Assembly: GCA_958427895.1 (NCBI GenBank)
Contig: CAUADW010000060.1
Span: 1-9,910, forward strand
DNA: 9,910 nt
Reading direction: 5' to 3'
From: an uncultured Collinsella sp.
GTDB lineage: Bacteria; Actinomycetota; Coriobacteriia; Coriobacteriales; Coriobacteriaceae
Part shown: piece after piece, positions 1 to 6,897 of the stretch
Layout of the letters: the number at the start of each line of letters is the position of its first letter
How positions within the stretch are numbered: position 1 is the stretch's first letter
The notes under the pieces: model-generated
Database searches by the model: none
Seen by the model: the letters and a program-made list of their open reading frames with translations, nothing else
Told to the model about the DNA's origin: nothing
Position numbers and translations under genes: made by a program

Positions 1-2
1 AA

Positions 3-524
3 GTGACGCACGTCAACACCGACTATATCGAGCGCTTGCTCGATAGCGAGTACATCCCTGTTATCGCCACGGTCGCGGCGGGGGAGGACGGTGGCTTCTT
101 TAACATCAACGCCGATACCGCCGCCGGTGCTGTTGCGGCAGCGCTCCACGCGCACAAGGCGATTTTCCTTACCGACGTCGACGGCCTATACAAGGACTTT
201 AGCGACAAGGATTCGCTCATCTCCAACCTGACGCTGGACGAGGTTAACGAGATGCTCTACGGCGGCGAGGTCGACAAGGGCATGATTCCCAAGTTGCGAG
301 CGGCTGTCGACGCCCTGACTGCCGGCGTGTTCCGTGCTCACATCATCAACGGCACCACACCGCACTCGCTGCTTCTGGAGCTGCTGACCGATGCCGGTGT
401 CGGTACCGTGATCCACTCCACCGAGACGGCTTACGAGTTCGATACGCACCCGCATCCGCTTTCGACCTTTGCGGCGCGCCTGACCGAGAACCTCGACGAG
501 GTCGAGAAGCTCCAGGCGGTCTAG
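3..524 (+). CDS. argB: Acetylglutamate kinase, C-terminal part (gene cut by window start)
   Basis: Phosphorylates N-acetyl-L-glutamate with ATP, the second step of arginine/ornithine biosynthesis in the cytoplasm. The visible 173 residues cover the C-terminal part of an amino acid kinase fold; the family is usually near 290-300 residues. Seen motifs are THVNTDYIERLL near the start, FNINADTAAGAVA (substrate and nucleotide region), the kinase signature IFLTDVDGLYKD, and KGMIPKLRAA, which matches the conserved GGMIPK element. The GTG at 3 reads as an internal valine just before THVN, not as a start, so the frame continues upstream of the window. Stop is TAG at 522-524. argD follows 68 bases later on the same strand, as in many arg operons. 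Identification is secure; only the true start is unknown. Confidence 0.95.
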   Translation: MTHVNTDYIERLLDSEYIPVIATVAAGEDGGFFNINADTAAGAVAAALHAHKAIFLTDVDGLYKDFSDKDSLISNLTLDEVNEMLYGGEVDKGMIPKLRAAVDALTAGVFRAHIINGTTPHSLLLELLTDAGVGTVIHSTETAYEFDTHPHPLSTFAARLTENLDEVEKLQAV

Positions 525-592
525 TCGGTTTTAAATCGCCACGCCATTGCGCTTACAGTTTGCGCTTCCTGGCGCTTAACGAAAGGTATCCC

Positions 593-1876
593 ATGTCACT
601 TGCAGCTCAACAATCACTCGAATCCCATTATGTTATGCACACCTTTGGTCGCTCTCCGGTCGAATTTGTCGAAGGTCACGGTATGAAGCTCATCGGTGAC
701 GATGGCCGTGAGTATCTCGATTTTCTTGCAGGTATTGGCGTATGCAGCCTAGGCCACGGCAATGCGGCAGTGCTGTCGGCGCTCGAGACGCAGACCAAAA
801 AGCTCTTGCATGTCTCCAACTATTTCTACATCGAGCAGCGTGGCCAGGTCGCGGCGCTACTGTCCAAGCTCGCTAACGACGATGTGGATGGCGCGCGTGT
901 GCTTGCCGACGCGATTGCCGCCGGCGACGAGACCACGGCGGCGGCGCTTGGCGTTCCGGCTGCGGGCGAGCAGGCGTGGGAGACGTTCTTTGCCAACTCC
1001 GGTGCCGAGGCCAACGAGGGTTCGATGAAGCTCGCGCGTCTGTACGCCAAGCGTGCCGGCAACGGTGGCAACACCATTGTGTGCATGCGCGGCGGCTTCC
1101 ATGGCCGCACGCTCGAGACTATTGCCGCCACCATGCAGGATTGGTTGCAGGACAGTTTCCGCCCGCTGCCGGGCGGCTTTGTGGCCTGCACGCCCAACGA
1201 TGTCGATGAACTGTGTGCAATCTTTAAGCAGCTGGGCAGCGAAATCTGTGCCGTGATGCTCGAGCCGATCCAGGGCGAGAGCGGTGTGCACCCCATGACT
1301 GAGGAGTTTATGGCAGCGGCGCGCGACTTGGCGCACGAGGTGGGCGCCGTGCTTATTGCCGACGAGGTCCAGTGTGGCATCTTCCGTTCCGGCAAGCCGT
1401 TTGCGTTCCAGACCTATGGCGTAGAGCCCGACATCATGAGTCTTGCCAAGGGCATCGCCGACGGCGTCCCCATGGGCGCCGTGGTGGCAAAGAGGGAAAT
1501 CGCTGACATCTTTAAGCCCGGCGATCATGGTTCGACCTTCGGCGGTAGCTGCTTGGCCATCGCGGCGTGTGCCGCGACACTCTCCGCGCTTGTGCACGGC
1601 GATTATGCCGAGCATGCCGCCAAGGTTGGCGCCTATATGGAGGCAAAACTCGCTAAGCTGCCGTACGTGATCGAGGTACGCGGACACGGCTTGATGCTCG
1701 GCTGCGATCTGGATGATGCTGCGGGCGATGCGCATGACGTTGTGGCACGCGTGCTGGCGAACGGCGCCGTAATCAACGCGACTGGAGCCCACACGCTGCG
1801 TTTCCTGCCGCCGCTTGTCTGCGAGGAAGCCGACGTTGACAGCCTGGTCGAGATCCTGACGGACGTTTTGGGCTAA
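593..1876 (+). CDS. argD: Acetylornithine aminotransferase (PLP-dependent, class III)
   Basis: Transfers an amino group between glutamate and N-acetylglutamate semialdehyde to make N-acetylornithine (arginine pathway). The ATG at 593 is chosen because GAAAGG lies at 581-586; an in-frame TTG at 560 has no comparable site. The protein has 427 residues. Seen: NSGAEANE with following KLAR (PLP phosphate region), GGFHGRT, MLEPIQGESGV, the LIADEVQCG aspartate motif, and SLAKGIADGVPMGA with the probable PLP lysine K286. Between LLSKLA and WETFFANSGAEANE there are about 32 extra alanine-rich residues (roughly 95-126) compared with E. coli and B. subtilis ArgD as I recall them. Because class III aminotransferases overlap in specificity, succinylornithine or related activity cannot be excluded, but the position right after argB supports ArgD. 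Confidence 0.93.
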   Translation: MSLAAQQSLESHYVMHTFGRSPVEFVEGHGMKLIGDDGREYLDFLAGIGVCSLGHGNAAVLSALETQTKKLLHVSNYFYIEQRGQVAALLSKLANDDVDGARVLADAIAAGDETTAAALGVPAAGEQAWETFFANSGAEANEGSMKLARLYAKRAGNGGNTIVCMRGGFHGRTLETIAATMQDWLQDSFRPLPGGFVACTPNDVDELCAIFKQLGSEICAVMLEPIQGESGVHPMTEEFMAAARDLAHEVGAVLIADEVQCGIFRSGKPFAFQTYGVEPDIMSLAKGIADGVPMGAVVAKREIADIFKPGDHGSTFGGSCLAIAACAATLSALVHGDYAEHAAKVGAYMEAKLAKLPYVIEVRGHGLMLGCDLDDAAGDAHDVVARVLANGAVINATGAHTLRFLPPLVCEEADVDSLVEILTDVLG

Positions 1877-1903
1877 CGCGAGCAGAACAGAGCCGGTCGA
1901 AAC

Positions 1904-1960
1904 GGGTTCCAGATCGCCAGTGCGTCATTTGATGCATGATTGGGCGGTTCGGAACCCTTT
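1904..1960 (+). terminator. Probable branched intrinsic terminator after argD
   Basis: GGGTTCC at 1904-1910 pairs with GGAACCC at 1951-1957, which is followed directly by TTTT. Inside, CGCC (1915-1918) can pair with GGCG (1943-1946), and TGCGTC/GATGCA forms an inner stem with loop ATTT, giving one long interrupted hairpin. It begins 27 bases past the argD stop. The run of T is short and the stem is interrupted, so strength is uncertain. Confidence 0.5.
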
Positions 1961-1982
1961 TGCTCCTGATTTGCAGCTTCTG

Positions 1983-2219
1983 GAATAGCCCGTGTGCAAA
2001 AAATGGCAAATATGAGTACTGTCACAAAACGAACAACATATAAAACAGGGTTATTTGGGCAAGTTAGACCACACTTGTTCAGATTTACGGCCAGATACTA
2101 TGCTGATTCGCGTGATCAATCGTTGCCTTAGTGCCGGTTTTGCCTTCTGAGGTCTCGAAATCGCTGTTACTAAAATAGTAGCAGTACTCATATTTGGCAT
2201 TTTTTGCACACGGGTATTC
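1983..2219. repeat. AT-rich element bounded by 33-bp inverted repeats (MITE-like)
   Basis: The arm at 1989-2021 (starting CCCGTGTGCAAAAAATG, ending TGAGTACTG) recurs in reverse complement at 2182-2214 with one mismatch (G against C after AAAATG). With a one-base slip the similarity extends through GAATA at 1983-1987 and TATTC at 2215-2219. The roughly 160 bases between the arms are visibly richer in A and T than the flanking genes. Both arms place an ATG at the same spot, opening short inward frames on opposite strands (plus 2003-2131, 42 codons; minus 2051-2200, 49 codons) without a ribosome binding site. I see no transposase and no convincing target duplication. It could be a non-autonomous transposon or another interspersed palindromic repeat. 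Confidence 0.7.
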
Positions 2220-2309
2220 GCCAGGGGCGTATTTAGCCGCCCGCGCCCCGCTTCGTCGCTCCGCTCCTCGCGTGCTGCGCTGGAAAACGTTTTGCGTTTC
2301 CTCAGCTCC

Positions 2310-2347
2310 GCACCCTTGCGGGTTCGAATCCCATGCGATGGGCACAA
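2310..2347 (+). other. tRNA T-arm-like remnant
   Basis: The plus strand contains GCGGGTTCGAATCCC, the classic T-stem/T-loop sequence, followed by a short hairpin CCCAT-GCG-ATGGG and then CACAAAAAAG. No matching D arm or acceptor 5' strand can be built upstream, and the outer T-stem pairs are poor (C opposite A). It differs from the T arm of the neighbouring tRNA-Val and lies on the opposite strand. It may be a degraded tRNA or an old attachment-site scar, or chance. An imperfect hairpin at 2279-2306 lies just upstream. Confidence 0.3.
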
Positions 2348-2375
2348 AAAAGAAAGGCCTCCATCGCTGGAGGCC
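2341..2375 (-). terminator. Intrinsic terminator after tRNA-Val
   Basis: A perfect 8-bp stem, GGCCTCCA (2356-2363 on plus) with TGGAGGCC (2368-2375) and a 4-base loop, is followed on the minus strand by TTTCTTTTTT. It lies 11 bases beyond the encoded CCA of the tRNA and would also end any read-through from asnB. Confidence 0.88.
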
Positions 2376-2386
2376 AAACAATTCAG

Positions 2387-2462
2387 TGGTGGGCGATGAG
2401 GGATTCGAACCCCCAGCCTTGTGCGTGTAAAGCACCTGCGCTAACCGTTGCGCCAATCGCCC
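2387..2462 (-). tRNA. tRNA-Val (anticodon UAC), CCA encoded
   Basis: On the minus strand a 76-base cloverleaf can be folded. The acceptor GGGCGAT pairs with ATCGCCC over 7 bp. The D stem is GCGC/GCGC around AACGGTTA. The anticodon stem GGTGC/GCACA has one mismatched outer pair, with loop TTTACAC giving anticodon TAC (reads GUA, valine). The variable loop is short, and the T stem GGGGG/CCCTC encloses TTCGAAT. Discriminator A and CCA are encoded (2390-2387). A -10 box lies upstream and a strong terminator follows. Confidence 0.95.
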
Positions 2463-2472
2463 GCAGGGATTG

Positions 2473-2478
2473 AGTATA
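2473..2478 (-). promoter_or_regulatory. -10 box of the tRNA-Val promoter
   Basis: On the minus strand TATACT (plus AGTATA) sits 10 bases before the first tRNA base, a distance that suits a tRNA transcript with a very short leader. No good -35 is seen at 16-18 bases upstream; ATGAAC at spacing 16 is the best and is weak. The tRNA lies 57 bases after asnB on the same strand, so read-through from asnB is also possible. Confidence 0.5.
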
Positions 2479-2519
2479 GCGGAAACCCGATACGGTTCAT
2501 CGCTAATCCATAACGAAAC

Positions 2520-4388
2520 TTAGGCGGCGACTTTGGCACCCTTGTTCTCGTCGATAAAGAAGCGCTTGTACCAGATGAGGAACGTCAGCGTGGTATAGAT
2601 CTTGCGCTGGTTGAGCGCGCGGCCCTCAAAGTGATCGTCAAGCAGTTTCATGAGTGCATCCGTGTCAAAGAAATCGGCAGCCCACGGCGCGGTGAAGTAC
2701 TCCTTGACGTAGTCGTAGTACTTCTGCTCGCGCAGCCAGAACTTGACCGGCACCGGGAAACCGACCTTCTTGCGCGTTGCCCACTCGTCGGGCAGCGTGC
2801 GGTTGGCGGCGTGGCGCAGGACGAGCTTGCAGCCTTCTTCGTTAACACGGTAGTTGGCGGGAATGTGCTCGGCAAATTCCATGACTTTTTTGTCCAGGAA
2901 CGGAACGCGAAGCTCCAGTGAGTGTGCCATGCACATCTTGTCGGCCTTGAGCAGAATGTCGCCCGGCAGCCACATGTTCATGTCCAGATACTGCTTCTTG
3001 GAGAGCTCGCAGCAATTGGGAACCTGCTTGTAATACTCGGCGCACATTTCGGCGGCGTTCTTGCCGGTGTCGTAGGCAGGCTTAAGCACCTCGTCGACCT
3101 CGGACGGGTCGAACACCTTTGCCTGGCCCACATACCAGCGCTCGGGGACCTCGGCGCACTTGGTCAAGAAATTGTGACCCTTAAAGTAGGGAAGATGCTG
3201 AACGAGCGAGCCCAGGGCGCGGCGCACGCCGAGCGGGACGCGCTTCTTGAAGGAGCGCATCTGAGGGGTGTCCTCGTACCACTCGTAGCCGGCGAACAGC
3301 TCGTCTGCACCCTCGCCCGAAAGGACCACGGTGACTTCCTTGGCTGCCATCTGGGCCAGATAGTACAGCGGCACGCTCGAGAGGTTCGATTGCGGCTCGT
3401 CCATGTGATACTGGATGTCGGGCAGCGCGTCGAAGAACTCGTCGGCGGTGATCATCTTGCGCACGTTCTTGATGCCCAGCTTGTCAGAAAGCTCGGCGGC
3501 GTAGTTGGTCTCGTTGAAGTTCTTGTAATCGAAGCCGACGGAATAGGTGGTGTCGGGCATGAGACAGGCGGCAATGTAGCTGGAGTCCACGCCGCCAGAA
3601 AGGAACGAGCCCACCTTAACATCGGCGATTCGGTGCGCAGCGACGCTTTCGTGCACGACCTTGTCGCACTCGTCCACGTACTCCTCGAAGGTCTTGGAGT
3701 TGTCGTCGGTGAAGTCACAGCTCCAGTAACGCTTGATGTCCATGGTGTTAGTCGTCAGGTCATACGTAAAGCAATGCGCCGGGGCAAGCTTGAACACGCC
3801 CTTAAAGAAGGTCTCCTCCGTGGCGGGGAACTGCAGCGTCAGGTAGGGGCGCAGGGCGTCGTGGTTGACGGCCTTCTCAAACTTGGGATGGTCCAGGAAG
3901 CTCTTGATCTCGGAGCCAAACAGCAGCGAGCCATCGGATGCCTGGTAGTAATAGAACGGCTTGATGCCAAAGATGTCACGGGCGCCAAAGAGTTTGTTCT
4001 TGTTTTGGTCGTGAATCACGAACGCGTACATGCCGCGAAGGCGGTTGACCAGGTCTTCGCCCCACTCCTCGTAACCGTGCACCAGGACCTCGGTGTCGGC
4101 GTTGCAGTGGAAGACGTAGCCAGCGGCCTCGAGCTCGGAGCGGAGCTCCTGGAAGTTGTAGATCTCTCCGTTGAAGACAATCGTGACCTTGCCGTCATCG
4201 CTCGACATGGGCTGGGCACCAGCCTCGGAAAGGTCGAGAATCGAAAGACGGCGGAAGCCAAGCGCGACGTTATCGACGATGTGCTGACCGCCCATATCCG
4301 GACCGCGATGGATAATGCGATTCATCATGGCCGTGAGAACCAGCTCACTCTGTTCATCTGTACCGGTAAAACCGACAAAACCGCACAT
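2520..4388 (-). CDS. asnB: Asparagine synthetase (glutamine-hydrolysing)
   Basis: Makes asparagine from aspartate, ATP and glutamine in the cytoplasm. The ATG at 4388 is chosen over an upstream in-frame ATG (4421) because it gives MCGFVGFTG: after Met removal Cys2 is the N-terminal nucleophile of the class II glutaminase. AGAAAGGA lies just upstream. The protein has 622 residues, usual for the long AsnB type. The glutaminase domain (about 1-200) shows IIHRGPD, RLSILDLS, FNGEIYN and the ADTEVL loop. The synthetase domain has the PP-loop SGGVDS at 264-269 (pyrophosphate binding), then LSGEGADELFAGY near 355-367 and LELRVPFLD. All key residues I looked for are present. It stands alone, with tRNA-Val downstream and a transporter remnant upstream on the same strand. 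Confidence 0.95.
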   Translation of the reverse strand: MCGFVGFTGTDEQSELVLTAMMNRIIHRGPDMGGQHIVDNVALGFRRLSILDLSEAGAQPMSSDDGKVTIVFNGEIYNFQELRSELEAAGYVFHCNADTEVLVHGYEEWGEDLVNRLRGMYAFVIHDQNKNKLFGARDIFGIKPFYYYQASDGSLLFGSEIKSFLDHPKFEKAVNHDALRPYLTLQFPATEETFFKGVFKLAPAHCFTYDLTTNTMDIKRYWSCDFTDDNSKTFEEYVDECDKVVHESVAAHRIADVKVGSFLSGGVDSSYIAACLMPDTTYSVGFDYKNFNETNYAAELSDKLGIKNVRKMITADEFFDALPDIQYHMDEPQSNLSSVPLYYLAQMAAKEVTVVLSGEGADELFAGYEWYEDTPQMRSFKKRVPLGVRRALGSLVQHLPYFKGHNFLTKCAEVPERWYVGQAKVFDPSEVDEVLKPAYDTGKNAAEMCAEYYKQVPNCCELSKKQYLDMNMWLPGDILLKADKMCMAHSLELRVPFLDKKVMEFAEHIPANYRVNEEGCKLVLRHAANRTLPDEWATRKKVGFPVPVKFWLREQKYYDYVKEYFTAPWAADFFDTDALMKLLDDHFEGRALNQRKIYTTLTFLIWYKRFFIDENKGAKVAA

Positions 4389-4445
4389 GCAAGATCCTTT
4401 CTGCTGACGGCTTAGGTGCACTGCCGCAAGGATTTGCAGCAGTCG

Positions 4446-4474
4446 ATATCAATCAATCCTTACTATCATGCCAA
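4446..4474 (-). promoter_or_regulatory. asnB: Possible asnB promoter
   Basis: On the minus strand TTGGCA (plus 4469-4474) and TGATAT (plus 4446-4451) are separated by 17 bases. The -35 matches consensus at 5 of 6 positions, the -10 at only 3 of 6. The distance to the asnB start is about 57 bases. I see no riboswitch or T-box structure in the short leader. Confidence 0.3.
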
Positions 4475-4514
4475 TCTTTTGTTTCGTGATGGGGCATAAG
4501 CGCCGAGGGGACCG

Positions 4515-4556
4515 AAAAAACCACGGCCCGCACTTCGGGTGAAGTGGCGGGCCGTG
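4515..4556 (-). terminator. Intrinsic terminator after the transporter remnant
   Basis: On the minus strand CACGGCCCGCCACTTC pairs with GAAGTGCGGGCCGTG (one bulged base), followed by GTTTTTTCGG. It is a long GC-rich stem with a six-T tract. It lies 40 bases beyond the stop of the permease fragment and insulates asnB from it. Confidence 0.9.
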
Positions 4557-4595
4557 ACTGCGATGATTGCCGTGCGCGAGAACGCACAAGAGAGG

Positions 4596-5116
4596 TTAAC
4601 GCTTGCCGCGCTCGGCAAGGTGGCGCTCCGCCTTGGTGACGACGTGGATCAGCGGAATCGTCTCAACCAGATAGTAGAGTGCGGCGCAAATGTAGGGCGT
4701 GATGTTTCCCGTGGTTGCCGTGAGGTTTTTGGAGAACAGCATGAGCTCTATGACACCGACGCTCGAAAGCGGCGACGTATCCTTATAGAACATAACGAAC
4801 TCGCTGGTCATGGTGGGGATGACGCAGCGCACGGCCTGCGGAATCACAATGCGCGACATGACTTGGGGCCACGTCATGCCAAGCGAGTAGGCAGCTTCCA
4901 ATTGACCAGGCGGGTCGCAATGCCGCCGAGCACGCCGTTGCCGGTGTCTTCGTTTGACTTTGCAGTTGTCGAGGTGACGGTGAGTGTGGAGCCTGTCTCA
5001 TCGCCGGCACCCGAGGCGTCCTCGCTCGAAGAGCCGCTCGTCGGTGCCATGCCAAACTGCTCGCCCGTCGGAACCTCTTTGATGATTTCCATACCGGTAA
5101 AGGAGTTCGACACCAT
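4596..5116 (-). pseudogene. Remnant of a fused solute-binding/permease amino acid ABC transporter gene (GlnP type)
   Basis: Two pieces in different minus-strand frames remain. Piece A (5116-4874) has MVSNSFTGMEIIKEVP and GEQFGMA, which resembles the end of a polar amino acid binding domain, then a Ser/Gly/Thr-rich linker. Piece B (from about 4915 to the TAA at 4596) has GQLEAAYSLGMTW...IVIPQA, the EAA loop that contacts the ATPase in HisM/GlnP-type permeases. It continues with the last membrane segment ITPYICAALYYLVETIPL and a basic tail. The front of the binding domain and the first permease helices, well over 100 residues, are missing, and the frames do not join near 4903-4915. An in-frame TAA lies just upstream of piece A (about 5141-5143), and no ATPase gene is adjacent. 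Family assignment of piece B is firm; the binding-domain origin of piece A is inference. Confidence 0.78.
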
Positions 5117-5166
5117 CCATTTTGTAGGGCAGGGCTCTTGTTATTTCGAATTAACCGCGTACCGAT

Positions 5167-5203
5167 CCTTGCAAGTTTTTAGGATGCTGAGACACTTGCA
5201 AGG
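5167..5203. repeat. Inverted repeat CCTTGCAAG / CTTGCAAGG upstream of murE
   Basis: CCTTGCAAG (5167-5175) and CTTGCAAGG (5195-5203) are exact reverse complements 19 bases apart. The core CTTGCAAG is itself an 8-bp palindrome, so the same site occurs twice in direct and inverted sense, with a 27-base start-to-start distance. This would suit a dimeric repressor operator or a hairpin. No T tract follows the second copy. Confidence 0.5.
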
Positions 5204-5232
5204 TCAGGTAGCATATTAGGATGGTTGATAAT
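5189..5232 (+). promoter_or_regulatory. Possible murE promoter region
   Basis: GAGACA (5189-5194) and CATATT (5212-5217) have a 17-base spacer and each match consensus at 4 of 6 positions. An alternative -10, GATAAT (5227-5232), matches better but has no good -35. The second CTTGCAAG palindrome falls inside the spacer of the first pair, where a bound protein would block polymerase. These are weak matches, offered because the divergent region 5117-5307 must drive murE. Confidence 0.25.
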
Positions 5233-5307
5233 ACGAAGGACGTGGCCGGATTCATCTGAAACGGTCTTTGCTCTTTTAAGGTTAGGTTTAGCGAGAGAGG
5301 TCGTTAT

Positions 5308-6825
5308 ATGTCGGATACGACGCAGGAGAAGCTGGCTTTGATGCGCTATGTAGAGCTGCTCGAGGCCGAGGCCCTTGTTGTTTCCAAGCCGGATACTCTA
5401 TACGACCAGCGCATCGAGTTTGCGACCGACGACTCGCGCCAGGTGCGTCCGGGCACATTGTTTGTTTGCAAGGGCCGTGCGTTCAAGCGCGAGTATCTGG
5501 TCTCCGCGATTGCCGATGGCGCCGTGGCGTACGTGTCCGAGGTCGATTATGACGTCGATATTCCCGCTGTGATCGTCAACGATATCCGTCGTACGCTTGC
5601 TGTGGTGGCGGATGCCTATTACTGCCACCCTTCGGGCAAGGTGAAGGTCTGCGCTTTTACCGGTACCAAGGGCAAGTCGACCTGCAGCTTCTATCTGCGC
5701 AGCATTCTTGCCAACGAGGCAAAGCTCACGGGCTGCCATCGGCCTGCCCTCAATACGGGTATCGAGTTCGATGACGGTATCGAGGCGGGCCCTTCCATGC
5801 TGACGACTCCCGAGTCCTTCCTCTTGCAGTCGCGTATCGCACATGCCGCCGAGGCGGGCGCTCCGTGGCTGGTCATGGAGGCGTCGAGCCAGGGCCTCAA
5901 ATACGAGCGTACGGGCAAGATTGCCTTTGAAGTGGGCGCCTTTACCAATATCGGCGAGGACCACATCTCGCCGATTGAGCACCCCACGCTCGAGGATTAC
6001 TTTGCCAGCAAGCTCAAGATTTTTTCGCAGAGCCGTTTTGCCGTGGTCAACCTCGATATGGACCACGTTGACCGCGTGCTCGAGGCGGCGTCCCGCTGCG
6101 AGCGTACGGTGACGTTCTCCCTGACCGACGAGCGTGCCGACGTGCTTGCGCTGGCGATTCATAATGGCGACTGCGGCATGGTGGCAACAGTGCGTACGCC
6201 CCGCTTTACGCGTGACATTGTGATTCCCACGCCGGTTAAGTTCAATGTGTCCAACGCGCTTGCCGCTATTGCCTGCGCCGAGGCCCTGGGCATTTCCGAA
6301 GAGGGCATCGTCCATGGCTTTGAGGGCGTCTTCGTTCCCGGCCGCATGGAGCTCTATCCGTCCGCATCGGGCAAGATTTTGGGCGTCGTTGACTTTGCGC
6401 ACAACGGCATGAGCCTCGAGACGCTTTTGCGCGACCTGCACGAGAACTATCCCGAGCGTGAGCTGGCGGTTGTCTTTGGTGCAACGGGCGGCAAGGGCGT
6501 CGATCGCCGCACCACGATGGGTATTGCCGCCGGCAAGTACGCCGATCGCATCGTGATTACCGAGGATGACCCCGGCCCCGAGGACGTCGGAGACATTTGT
6601 GCCGAGATTGCGCGCAATGTCCAGGCGCAGGGAAACGACAACTGGCAGATTGTGACCGACCGTACCGCCGCTATCGAGGCGGCCGTGCGCGAGACCGAGC
6701 GCCCCGCTGTGGTCATCGTGACCGGCAAGGGCGAGGAGGAGTGCATGCTGCGCAAGAACGGACCCGAGCCCTGCGAGCGCGATGGCTTGGTTCTCAAGCG
6801 CATCCTTGCGGCGTACGACGCCTAA
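5308..6825 (+). CDS. murE: UDP-N-acetylmuramyl tripeptide synthase, L-lysine-type MurE family
   Basis: An ATP-dependent cytoplasmic ligase that adds the third stem-peptide residue to UDP-MurNAc-L-Ala-D-Glu. The ATG at 5308 has GAGAGAGG about 8 bases upstream. At 505 residues it is normal for MurE. The order is an N-terminal UDP-binding domain, then the P-loop GTKGKST (119-125), MEASSQGL, NIGEDHISPIEHPTLEDYF, and K235 of SKLKIF (the position usually carbamylated). The C-terminal ligase domain has VDFAHNGMS, FGATGGKG and GKGEEECML. At the substrate-selecting loop it has DDPGPED (420-426) rather than DNPR, the mark of meso-diaminopimelate enzymes. GTKGK and HNGMS also resemble Gram-positive lysine-adding MurE. 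Lysine or ornithine is therefore the likely substrate; this is inference. It is away from a dcw cluster, at least within this window. Confidence 0.9.
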   Translation: MSDTTQEKLALMRYVELLEAEALVVSKPDTLYDQRIEFATDDSRQVRPGTLFVCKGRAFKREYLVSAIADGAVAYVSEVDYDVDIPAVIVNDIRRTLAVVADAYYCHPSGKVKVCAFTGTKGKSTCSFYLRSILANEAKLTGCHRPALNTGIEFDDGIEAGPSMLTTPESFLLQSRIAHAAEAGAPWLVMEASSQGLKYERTGKIAFEVGAFTNIGEDHISPIEHPTLEDYFASKLKIFSQSRFAVVNLDMDHVDRVLEAASRCERTVTFSLTDERADVLALAIHNGDCGMVATVRTPRFTRDIVIPTPVKFNVSNALAAIACAEALGISEEGIVHGFEGVFVPGRMELYPSASGKILGVVDFAHNGMSLETLLRDLHENYPERELAVVFGATGGKGVDRRTTMGIAAGKYADRIVITEDDPGPEDVGDICAEIARNVQAQGNDNWQIVTDRTAAIEAAVRETERPAVVIVTGKGEEECMLRKNGPEPCERDGLVLKRILAAYDA

Positions 6826-6897
6826 ACGCTGCCGCCTTTAGGATGGCGTTTGCGGACCCCGGCGTCTGATGATGCAATGCCTTCTAGGTGTGCATAC

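Noticed and set aside
857..1792. 311-codon minus-strand open frame opposite argD
   Set aside because: Antisense to a clearly conserved aminotransferase, with no recognisable motifs or ribosome site.
2003..2131. 42-codon plus-strand frame starting inside the left repeat arm
   Set aside because: No Shine-Dalgarno sequence, the start lies in repeat DNA, and the opposite arm gives an equivalent start with an unrelated continuation, so it is probably incidental.
2051..2456. Minus-strand frames of 108 and 123 codons over the tRNA and inverted-repeat region
   Set aside because: One translates the tRNA-Val itself; both cross the terminator and repeat arm and lack a ribosome site. The inward frames within the repeat element are noted there but not called genes.
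2922..4415. 497-codon plus-strand open frame opposite asnB
   Set aside because: It is a shadow of asnB in GC-rich sequence: no family motifs, composition of an antisense translation, and asnB has all catalytic motifs.
4539..5219. 226-codon plus-strand open frame across the terminator and transporter remnant
   Set aside because: It begins inside the minus-strand terminator stem and runs opposite the permease EAA loop; no motifs of its own.
5398..6441. 347-codon minus-strand open frame opposite murE
   Set aside because: Shadow of MurE, His/Arg-rich antisense composition, no domain recognised.
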